A stretch of DNA of 64,000 nt from Phyto melanocephala. Lineage: Eukaryota; Arthropoda; Insecta; Diptera; Rhinophoridae. The notes beneath the pieces are model-generated. The model did not search any database and was not told the DNA's origin. It was given only the letters and a program-made list of their open reading frames with translations. Location of the stretch: assembly GCA_941918925.1 (NCBI GenBank), contig OW799237.1, positions 88,385,015 through 88,449,014 of the forward strand, written 5' to 3'. Below are positions 13,801-25,800 of this stretch, in pieces (positions within the stretch are counted from its first letter, which is position 1; each line of letters opens with the position of its first letter). The position numbers and the translations under genes were made by a program.

Positions 13801-16800
13801 CTTTTAAGGACCGGCATTCTTTAGAAATGACGCTTATTCTTTATCATCCTCTAGCTCAGATGGTAATAAAATACATACGTATAACCTTATCTAATTTGTT
13901 TATTAAGTATGTTTATGTTTATATTTTATTTTTTAAGACATATTCAAAGATACACATATGATTATAATTACGTACGCATGTGTAGTAGATTAATTTTAAG
14001 ATTTTTATTGCTGGTACTTAAGTGAAATTTTGTAAATAATATTTCAACAATTTACAACTGCTAATAGCGTGCGCTTGGATTTTTTTTTTGAAACATATTC
14101 ATTGACATACGTAAGCAAATACGTAATAAGCTTATACTATATTTGTGTTTTCAAAAGAGAAGGTTGTAAATTAGATTTAACAAAATTTCTTATTTGTTTG
14201 AAATCTCAAGGTATGTATCACATCACATTAACAGCAGAAAATTTAATGAAAATTTTTAAATACGTATGAAATGAACGTTGCATATGCACTGTTCTTAAAT
14301 AATACAATTTCCTAATTTTAAAAATCACTCGTATGTTGTTCACTTCAATATACATGTTAAGAAAAACCAGGTTACCCCCCAAAAAAAAGTTGAAAACAGT
14401 GCAAAGTGAATTACATTTTCAAAACTTCTAAATCAACATATACTTATGCTTCTAAATCAACATACATGCGATATAATTTTTCATTAATGAAGTTCTTAAA
14501 AATGATTGCAACATCATGCTAATAACACAGCCCGACAAAATTAAAAAAAGGTTTTTGCTTCTTTGGATTTATCAACTGATTCTAGTAAATTTGGGTGCGC
14601 TGAATTAAAATCTGTTATCAGTTTGTCTCTATCAGCTTTAGTTTTCATGATATACCTTTTTTATACCCTCCAGTGTAAGTGAGGAGGGTATATATCAGTT
14701 TGTCATTACGTTTTTTCCGAAAATATTATTTTTTGTGTAATTGCTAGCTGATTAACGGGAATTTTATTTGTGCAATATTATTCAGAACGTTATTTTTTCT
14801 TTTTGCACTCCAATTGCATATCGGAAGTTAGTTGCTTGTAAGAAGTGCAATAAACCAGTTGGCAAAGTTTATTAAAAAAGTGTTGATTTAAATAGAAATG
14901 ACTTCCAAAAGAAGATGGTGGAAAAATAACGCTGACACGTTTTGTTATATTTGTGGAGAATACGCCTTTAAAGAAAACATAAGACCTATTTCGGAATGTG
15001 TTAAAAAATCGTATTTAGATTACTTTGGAGTTGATCTTGGTGACCAAGATAAAAGCTGGGATCCACACATTGTGTGCAATACTTGCTGTGTAAATTTGCG
15101 AAAACGAAATAAGCTTATGTTTGGTGTGCTGATGGTTTTAAGAGAGCCCATAAATCATTTGGACGACTGTTACTTCTGTTTAGTGAGTATTTAGTGATTT
15201 TGATAAGTCAATGACCGAAACTGAACGAAATGCGTGGACATCATTCGTGCAAGCTATAAAAAATTTCTTGGGAAATAATAAAGCTACAAATTATGTTCAC
15301 TTAGTGGATAATATGCTGGATAAGTTCAGAGACCTTGGCTGCAACATGAGTATTAAAATCCATTATTTGCACAGTCACTTGGACCGATTTTCCGAAAATT
15401 TGGGTAATTTAAGCGAAGAACAAGGAGAAAGGTTTCACCAAGATATCAAAATTATGGAGAATCGGTACCAGGGAAGTTAGGATACACATATGATGGCAGA
15501 CTACTGTTGGAATTTGCAAAGAGACCCTAATTCGGCTGTTCATTCTAGATTTCTTCTAGGCTATCGACTACAGTCTGTTAAAAATAAAATATGTACACGC
15601 ATTTACGAGTATATAGAGACGATTATTTTGAGCGGCAAAAAGCAGATTTTTTGCTGCCAATATAACAAGAGTTGTTGAAAGAAAAGGACATCAAAACATG
15701 TATATTTTGATTTAATTAATATTTATATTAAAAATAACGAGGTTTTAAGCACATAAATTTGTTTGCTTTTAAATTTATATTTAAAATAAGCAAATGTTAT
15801 TTTCGAATGTGTTGAATAATTGAATGTGGCACCACTTAAATACAAATTTCTACAGCAAATAGCTGTTCTTCCGTTTATGTTTATGGTGCTGCTGTCGTTT
15901 TCATAACAATTATGTTGCATTTGTAGTTGTGCAGTTGTGTAGCTTGCCGTGTCTAAAGCTCTAAACACATAGACGCCAGCAGACTTCACAACTTCAAGGC
16001 TTCAAATGCTGCCAACTTCAAATGCTGCTCTGAAGTCAGCTTCATAATTATTTTGAAGACAGCAACAACATAATAATCAGCTGATGTGAATTTTAGCAAT
16101 ACAAATTTCAGGGATGCCGCATATATATTTTATAATGAATAATATTAAAGTTATTGATAAAAAATGTAATAATATCACGAAAAACTATAAAAACACATAC
16201 ACTTATTTCTTTATTGTATTTTTGTAATGTTCTTTTATGTTTAATATCAAAAATAAGTTTTTTTTTCTTTTTTTCCAATTTAATATATATAATGGCAACA
16301 CTATATTTGTTCTTGCTGCCCGTCAAAATAGAAAATAGCCTAAGTTGGCAGCAGCAGCAAATGCTGTTGTGCAGTCGTGCTGCTGTGCTGCCGTCAAAAT
16401 AATCGTTTTCATTTAAACACATGGATTTTATTTTTGACATATTGCTGCTTGCTGTCTGCTGTCGTCTATGTGTTTAGAGCATAATGCTTAACCGTTTCTT
16501 ATCTCTCCTAAAAATTTTAGAATTTTTAATTTTGACATTATTTTATCTAGTGTGCAATATGTTCAATTCACAACCCCGGTGTATTATTTTAGTACTATTC
16601 TTGCATTTATTGTATTACAGTATTATAAGCTTATTGTTGATAGGTAGGTAAGGCTAGTGCAAATTTACCCTCACCCGGAGACCATTACGGTCCATTGTGA
16701 CGCCTTAATATAGAAATAAAGAGAAGAATAGAATAAGAATAGAAATAGTTATAATAGAAGAGAAAGAGAAGCAGACCAGTCCAGAGTCCAGGGAATCGAA

Positions 16801-19800
16801 CTCGCAACCCCCAAACTAGCAGACCAGCTCACTACTTACTAGTCTACCTCGTTGGTAATTTCCAATAAAACATTTTGTATAACAATAAAATTTCACTTCA
16901 TAATATATTTTTTCAATGTTGTATAGGGTTCATACAGGGATGGAAAATTACATTTTTTTTCAGAATCAAAAAATAATTTTTTTACTATTTTTTTGCTCCC
17001 AAAATAAGTAATATGTATTTTATTTTTTTACTTTAATATTTTGTTAATTTTTTTTTAACTTTGCTAAACATTTTTACTATAAATTGTTTTAAATTACTTT
17101 TTGTAAGTCTTCAGTAGAAAAATTTGATCAACTTTCCCAATCCTGATTTTATATTGCCCTGACGTTTAATATTATTTGACGTAAAAAAATACAACCGATA
17201 CCACAGAGTTTATGATCAAAAGTAAATAAACTAAAAAACTGTATGTTAATAGACGATGCAAAATGCAATGCTGGGCTGTAAAATTTAATAAAGAAATTAT
17301 TAACAAAATGTATTGTAAACGCAAACGACTAGCAAATGTACATGGTTGTTTTACCTAATACAATTTTGCATGGTTATTGTGAATTGCAGCGATGGTTTAA
17401 ATTCATTGATACTAGCAAATGCAGTGATGTTCCTTAAAATAGAGCCACCTACCGCCAAAAATTGAAATAAAAAAATGACATACTAAATCTTTAAAACAAA
17501 GTTTTAGATTTTTATTTTTATGTAACTGAACAACATAAGAGTTTAATAACAATATTTATCTTTTGATAAAAACCTTAAAAAATATATTTATATGAAAAAC
17601 AATTTGTAATATTTTATTTTAGGCGTGAAAAAAAGCCATCGACTTCAACTACCTTAAAGACAACAAAATTCCAACAGATGTGCAAAGTAATACACTTTAA
17701 TCATTTCTTAATTACCTTAGTATTTAGTGGCATATCCTTTATTTTTGATAACGGCCGAGCAACGTTTAGGTATAGAGTCTACAAGTTTTTGGCATGTCTC
17801 AGTTGGAATATTATTCCACGCTTCTTTTACCAATGTCCACAGGTGATCCTTATTTTCTGCATGTTTTCCCTTAAGAGCTACCTTAACTACTCGCCACAGG
17901 TTCTCAATTGGGCTTAAGTCTGGTGACTGAGCAGGCCAGCTTAAAATCTTCACCCCATTGTTTTCAAACCAATCTTTTGCCCTCTTCGATGTGTGTTTCG
18001 GGTCATTGTCTTGCTGAAACACCCATCAAAGCGGTATTTCCCATTCCGCGTAGGACTTCATAAAATCGTTAAGCAGATTTGTATAAAAAACAGCATCACT
18101 TCTTCCTTCAATCCATACTATAGGTAAGGTTGCCATTTCTATTTTAAAAAAAGAGGACGACAGCATAAAAAATGTAGGACATTTGCCCAAAAAAAGAGGA
18201 CACATTTAAAAAAAATTAAATTTTATAAAATTTGTTTTTACGAAAAAACTTTATTTACAAAAATACAAACTGAACATATCATTCTGATTTAATGGTTGAA
18301 AATAAAAACAAAAAAAGCAAAAAAAAAAACAAAAATTCATTACATTCATTATCGGGAATGAACACTTTTAAAAATTTTACATATATTTTTCAACACTTCC
18401 AATTTGAGCCAATATATTACCATCGCATCTCTTCAAATATTTGTAAAACTCTAAGCAATCCATATCAAAATTATATACCCTTAATATATTTTTTGTTCAA
18501 GACTTTCTTCTATATCTGGAAAACAAACTTTATAAAAAACACAGCTGACAAGTAGACGCCTTTGCCGAACTTTTTTATAATAAAAGACAAGTTAAAATAG
18601 GCCACTTCAATAAATAGCGACAATTAAGGATAATAAAACTAATTTTGTACAAAGAGAAGTTTTAAAATTGTACTTTTTCAAAACTAATTGTACGAGCACC
18701 TAAATCTTTTTTTTATACATTTTGTGACCTGTGATTTAAAGTTTAAATGTAAGAAAAAAACTTCAGAGAAGGTACAAAAAGCCGGACAAGCCCGGACATT
18801 TGCTAAAAAAGAAGTAGGACTACCCCGGATGCCCTAAAAAAGAGGACGGTGTCCGGGGAAAAGAGGACGGATGGCAACCCTAACTATAGGTCCAATTCCA
18901 CTGTAAGAGAAACATGCCCACACCATTATATTTTCCCCACCGTGTTTATTTTTATAGTGTACTAGCCAAGCCCGACGCGCGTTTCTACCCCCATTAATGA
19001 ATAAAAATGCATTCTGAATGTTAATTGAATATCAAGTGCAAGAAGCTAAAAATTATAACTTTTTTAATGGGCGTGGCACTGCCCACTTTTCTAATCACGA
19101 AACTGTAAAGTCATGACAGTTCAAAATGTGTGCAAAGTTGCAGAAAAATCGGTGAATTTCAAGTAGCTGAAAATTATAACTTTTTAATGGGCATGAAACT
19201 GCCCACTTTTCTAATCACGAAATTGTATAGTTTTGACGGCTCAATATGTGTGCAAAGTTTCACAAAAATCGTTCAAGAGCAAGTAACTTATTTTTATGGG
19301 CGTGGCACTGCCCACTTTTACAATCACAAAATTGTATAATCATAAGAGTTCAATACGTGTGTGCAAAGTTTCAGAAAAATCGCCCACTTTTTACCATCCA
19401 TAAACACTCCCTGAAATGTGTACAACAACTTGCCAAAGTTTAACAGTTTCGAAGTTTATAGCTAACACACACATACAGAGTTTCACTTTTATATATATAG
19501 ATTGGGGAAGATGTTCGGTGTTCGGTGGTCTTCGTACACACTAATTGCTTTTATCAAAGTTCAATAAATTTATTTTGGTCTCATCGGACCACAAAACATT
19601 TCGCCATTTGCTGGCAGGCCAGTTCACATGTTCTTCGGCGAACTGCAACCTATTTTTTAAATTAATTTTTTTAAGGAATGGAACTTTTCTTGCACTTTTT
19701 ATACCCTTCACCTGTGGTGTACAAGGGTATATATAGCTTTGTCATTCCGTTTGTAATTTCTACAATTTGCATTTCCGACCCCATAAAGTATATATTTTCT

Positions 19801-22800
19801 GAAAGCTTATGAATAGAGGAGTCGATTAAGCCCTGACCGTCTGTCCGTCTGTCCGTCTGTCCGTCTGCCCGTCTGTCCGTGTGTTGGTTGAAATCAACTT
19901 TTAGAAGCAACTATATGTTCCTCAGATCTGTATATGCTATCAATCTCTTGGAAATATCCAGGAATGAATCGCTATTGAAATTCAGCACAATCGCCCCATA
20001 ACTTTCTGAGATATGAGCAAAAAACCACGACCACCTCGTTTTTTTTCACAATTACAACAACAACATACATACATAGATACATGTAAAAAACATACCAAAC
20101 AAAAAAAATTACAAAAAAAAAAATATTAAAAATAAGAAAAAAATAATAAAAAAAACTACAAAAAAAAAATTTTAAAAAAATTTAAAAAAAAATTTTTCTA
20201 AAAAAATTTTTTGAAAAAATTTTAAACAAGTAAGAGTGCTATATTCGGCCATGCCGAATCTTATATACCCTTCACAACGTGTAGTCATGCAATAACAGTT
20301 GCTTGTATCACCATTCATCCCATATAAAATACGTACACGTATGTATGTTAAAAAAACGAAAAAAAAAAAATTGTAAAAAAAAATTTTTAAAAAAATTTAA
20401 AAAAAAAATTTAAAAAAAAAATTATTATATATATAATATACATATATAAAACAAAAAAAAATAAAAAAAAAAATAAATAAAAAAAAAATTAAAAAAAAAA
20501 ATAATAATAAAAATATAAATAATATATTAAATAAAAAATAAAAAAAAAAAATTAAAAAAAAATTTTTTTTGGCTCAGTTGGGATTCGATGCCACGTTTTC
20601 TCTAACACGTTACACGTTATACACGTTTGTATGTATGTATGTTGTTGTTGTAATGTTGTTTTTGTGAAAAAAAAATCGAGGTGGTCGTGGGTTTTTGCTC
20701 ATATCTCAGTTGTTTATGTACCGATGTTTCTGATTTTCAATAGCGATCTACTCCCGAATATTTCTGATATTTTAATACCTTACCCGGGTCCAACCTATGT
20801 CGGGGGGCTTCAAAAAGTTGATTTCAACATACACACGGACAGACGGACAGACTGACAGGGCTTAATCGACTTCCCTATTCATAAGCTTTCAGAAAATATA
20901 TACTTTATGGGATCGGAAATGAAAATTGTAGAAATTTCACACGGAATGACAAACCTATATATACCCTTTTTCACTGTGTGAAGGGTATAAAAAATATAAA
21001 AAAAAATAATAAAATATAAATAATATATTAAATAAAATAAAATAAAATTTTTTTGGCTCAGCTGGGATTCGATGCCACATTTATTCTAACGTGTACGTAT
21101 GCACGTATTTTATATGGGATGAATGGTGATACAAACAATTGTTATTGCATGACTACACGTTGTGAAGGGTATATAAGATTCGGCACTGCCGAATATAGCA
21201 CTGTTACTTGTTGCTTTTAAATTTGTTTTTATTAATAGTTTTCGAATAGTAGAAGTTGCTAGGTCACGTTATATTCTTTTTATATGGCGGTATAAGTCAC
21301 AAACGGCTCCTTTCCTACGTGGCGTAAAATTTTTCTTTTTAAAGCCTCTGTCATTTTTGGTTTTCTTCCTCTTTTTTCTTCTTTACACTCAAATTTTATT
21401 GCATTTTCAACCATTTTCTTTGAGCACCCAACAATATCTGCAATTTTTCTTTAAATTTTTTACATTTTTTATAAAGATTTTTTATAATTTCCCTACGTTC
21501 CTGTGTACAATGTTTAGATCTACCCATTCTAAATAGCTTTTTTATTAAAACAAATTAATTAATTTAACATTAAATTATAATTAAAAGGACATTTGTAATG
21601 CCTCTATTTTAAGGAACACTTTATCTCACAGACTAAAGAAAAAGAACATAATTTTTTAAAATATTGATGCAATTAATTTAATAAATATGACGGTTTTATA
21701 AAGAAAACAAACCAACATCAATCGATAAAAATAAAACGATCGCTTTTTTGTAATAAGACAAAATGAACGAGATCTCAACAACTTATCAATAAATTTCCGT
21801 TTAAAAAAATTTAATTTTAAAACTTTTTTTTATAGATTTTTTTTTTTAATAATCTCTGTATTTATAGAAAAAGTGTTGTTTAATTTCTTTTCATACTTTT
21901 AGTTCTATAAATAAACTAATTTGAATTATATTTTGGTCTTTAATATGGTTTTGTTTTTATCTTCCATCTCTTTTAGGTTTTGGTCCTGCTGTGCAGCAAC
22001 AACAACAACAATCAAATTCATCACCCACAAAACGACCACTAAGTCCTGATCATCCAAATCCGGCACTACCAATAACAGAGGTAAAATATGTTGTACATTT
22101 TTTTCTATTTTTTTTTTATTTACTTTTTTTCTCTCATTTCTTTTGTTTTGTTTTGTGGTTGTTGTCACCTAAAATTGAAATGACATTTGTTATGGTTTTT
22201 GTCTACAAACATTATTTTCACCATTTTTTGTTTTATTTTTTTTTGTTCTAAGTATAATTTTAGAAAGTGTTAGTGACAACACGATTGTGGCATTTCCTTT
22301 TTTCTTTTCACTGTGTTTAACTTTAATAAGGTTTTATTCAGACATTCATAAAATAAAGATGTTACTTGTAATTGTAAGAGTTATTTTTTTTATTATGCTT
22401 AGTTCATAAATATGGATTACTGACATACTTACGAATAGATGAACTAGATTCTTATTGTTTTGTCCTTCTAGTTTTTTTCGCCATCTCTTTAAGTAAATAT
22501 TTCTATAATTTTTTATTTTTTCTTTTATAATTTTTAATGCCACATAAAAAGCTGTGAATGTAACTTAACTGCTATTCTCGTATACATGACAAATTTTGGA
22601 ATTGTTAATAAACTATTTTATGTCATTGACTATTTAATTGTCATTGACTATTTAAATTGTTGTGACAGATAAGATTTTTTTTGTTTAAAATGTATCCAAA
22701 TATAATAAATTGCTTGAAAAAATATTTTAATTCCTATTTATACAGTCTGGCAACATTACTAACTTTTGCCATGGGTTTTGACACGATATTAAATATGATT

Positions 22801-25800
22801 TATTTTATCGGAAACAGTAAATGTGTCAAATGAAACACGCAAATTAAAGTAATTTCTCAAGAATGTATTTACTATCTCAAAGAAAATTCTTTTTACTTGT
22901 CAGAGACAACCACTGTAAGAGTAACGGTCATTGGCCTATTTTGGGACTGCAATTTTTAATTTTAATTTAAAGAAATCAACTATTTGATATTCATATAAAA
23001 TTAACTCAGTTTAAGATTTTGATGGAAAAATTTTTGTAGCTTTTATCACCCCCAGAAAAACAAAGTACATACGCCAATGATTACGGTATTGTTTTGTAAA
23101 TAAATTTTAAGAACCCTTCGCTTAAAATTATTGTTCACTCAAGCACTATTTGTGTGCAGAAGTAAGATAAACTTCCTAATTTACATAGTTTCAACTCTTT
23201 CATTTTCCAATTACCAACAAATTAATACGACCCCTTTTGTTATCCCAAAAAGAATAAACAAAAAATTTTATAAACCCTCGCCATCCTTTCAAAGAGTTTG
23301 AAATAATAATGAAAATTTTATTTTCTTTTAAGTGGATTTAATTGTGTGCTTTCATTTAATTTTTATTTTCTTTTTTGTCTTTTACAGTCTGCTAGTCCTG
23401 CTATGAATCGTATGGGATGGGCTTTACGGACATTATTAGTTGCTGATAGTTCAAGTTGTTTAAAGGATAGAAAAGTAAGTACCCGAAGTGAGATTATAAG
23501 AAGAAAAAAAAAACAAAACACTTCTTTAAAATACGTATTTAATAAGTTCTTATATGGTTGTAAGTGCGGTGATAAAAAATCACAATTAAATGCTTCATCC
23601 AACACACACATTTATAATAAGAAAAATATTTTAAATAAAAAAGAGCCCCAACAGTTTTGTCACATAATTTATTTATGAAAAAATATTCCCAAGCATGCCA
23701 GGAAATGACAACACTCTTTTACATAGAATACACTCAAAAGTGTAAAATCTTACAACAAAAATAATACAAATTGACTATAATTTGCATAACCAAAATACAG
23801 TTAACTATTTATTGTTTAAGTCGATGTATAACATAACAATTCCTATACAATAACTGCAGGGTTAAAATTTGCGAGATAGGGATAAAAAGTACACACGCAC
23901 ACACTAACAAGCCATTAAAATCAGTTATTAAATAATAATGTTGGCTAAAAGGAAATAAAAATAGTTTTAATAATAAGAGTCAGAACAACTATCAAGCAGT
24001 AAAAATTTTTAAAATAAGATTCCCGAACTAAAAACAAGATATATGTATGTGACAGCGCATAGAGAAAGGGACTTAAGGGTAAAAACAGGTTTTGTTGAGG
24101 AGAGCCATTTTAAAGATTAAATGATTTTTCTATTTTTTTAAATTGTTCATAAGGAAAAAAAAATAAATTTCTTTTAGTTTCGTAAAATCAAGTTATTTTG
24201 TTAACTTAGTAGGGGAAAAAATGAAAATAAATAAATTTTACCGTTAGGTCCCTTTCTATTTGCGCTTAGAATCATCGACTTCACCTTTATAAAACGCGCA
24301 TATCTCTGGGAGGGAACACTTTTGGGGCATGGGATCGGTCTCATTCGATGTTCAGATATTGTCCACATCAAAAAAAAAAGTGCAAATTATTTTTTTTACC
24401 CTTAGGTCCCTTTCTCTATGCGCTGTCACATATATATATGTAAATGAAAGTTTTCTTAAAATTGAAAATTAATAAAAAAAATAATTCAAAACTCTTCAGA
24501 TTTATTAAATCTGTTTAAAATTTTCTTTCAACAAATATTTCCTAAAACATAAGTCCAGCCTAAATTTATTCATGTAAATAAAAATCAATTTTATTACATT
24601 TATCCCGATGTTTCGTCAATTTTTGTTGACTTTTTTTAAGGGAATCTATTAAAAAACTATATTTAACAAAAATGTTTCTATTACAAAACATATATATAAC
24701 AATTAAGACTTATAGTAAATAAATAAGGAATTTTTCATTTTAATTTACATGAATAAATTTAGGCTGGACTTACATATATTTAAGGAAATATTTTTTGCAT
24801 CACATTTTTTTTATTGTAAAAATTTTACTAATAATTGAAAATTTATTTAAAATGCCTGTTAAGTACAAAATATTCCAAATTTTCCTTTAATATTGAACAA
24901 AAATTAAAATTATTAAATCTGTATAACACACTTCGAAATAAATTAAATTTAATAGAAAAATAAGTTAAAAATCAAAGAAATTTCGGAAAATGTGCTAATT
25001 TGAAACATTAAATTTGATTAAAATATTTAAAAAAAATATTAAACAACATTTTTTATAAATCAGAAAATTATGAAATTATTTTCTTTGAATTTTGTTTTAA
25101 TTTTTATAAATTGAAAATTTTGTATTAATCAAAAATTCAATAAGCAGTTTTTTCAAATCAAAAATCTCTTCTTAAAATGAGATCGACATTTTTTTAAAAG
25201 TATTTTAACATTTTTTTATAAAAATTTATAAACATTTTTTTTAACCAAAATTGTTTATAAAGAGAAAAAATCTTTTAAATTCTATGAAGATTTAAAAAAA
25301 CGAACATTTTATAATATTTTTCTAACGAAAATTTTATATAAAAAAACACAAAATTAAAAAAAATACAAACATTTTTATTAAGGTTTGTGTGAACATTTAT
25401 TAAAAATAACAATTTTTAAATTTTATCAACGCCTTTTTCAAAAACGTTGTTTTTACAAAAATATTTTAAAGAAACAAATTTTATAAAAATTATCAAACAA
25501 ACGAAAATGAAAAAATTTTATTAACGTTTATTTGAAAAAAAGTTTTTTAATATTTCTTTGAAAAAAAAAAAAATTAAAAAAAAATTTTAAAAACAAAATT
25601 AAAAAACCAATATTTTTTTAATAAATTTTTTTTTAACAAAATTTTTTTAATATTTCTTAAAAAAAATATTTTAAAAACTTTTAAAAACAAAATTAAAAAA
25701 ACAAAATTTTTTTAATAAAATTTTTTTTTAATAAAATTTTTTTTAATAAAATTTTTTTAAGAAAAGACACGAATCAAAAATTACATAGAGAACGCCAAAT

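Larger units (their letters stand above)
17422..21630 (-). mobile_element. Tc1-like DNA transposon broken by nested insertions
   Basis: A 17-bp exact inverted repeat (TGTTCCTTAAAATAGAG) lies at 17428-17444 and 21602-21618. Between them the transposase is spread in order on the minus strand: N-terminus [19 protein letters not shown] near 21526, first catalytic Asp in WSDETK near 19580, [20 protein letters not shown] at 18891-18960, and [10 protein letters not shown] with [11 protein letters not shown] at 17717-18022. The insertions separating the pieces are a mini-me composite, a Helitron-like element and a hAT-like element. The reading frame is also shifted inside, so no protein is made. Confidence 0.88.
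8172..21976 (+). other. Epac: Epac intron 2 (13.8 kb)
   Basis: It begins gtaagtatct and ends cttttag. It holds MITEs at 8637, 9773, 11055, 11510 and 15958, a mini-me at 12765, a transposon pseudogene at 14898, a SINE at 16637 and a nested Tc1 complex at 17422-21630. The parts between, notably 8172-8636, 8867-9772, 10135-11037, 11820-12764 and 13497-14897, are AT-rich with nothing recognised except a short palindrome around 10711-10796 (aaggcgaattca arms). Confidence 0.8.

Noticed and set aside
14898..15194. A zinc-finger protein gene
   Set aside because: The C-terminal half of the same family follows in another frame after a deletion, so this is a broken transposon gene.
16770..16856. A tRNA gene on the minus strand, suggested by the B box
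   Set aside because: The acceptor stem and anticodon arm do not form, and a SINE body follows.
21926..22168. A minus-strand open frame over exon 3
   Set aside because: It is the shadow of the CAA repeat and poly-T tract; the plus-strand exon has splice sites and the right phase.
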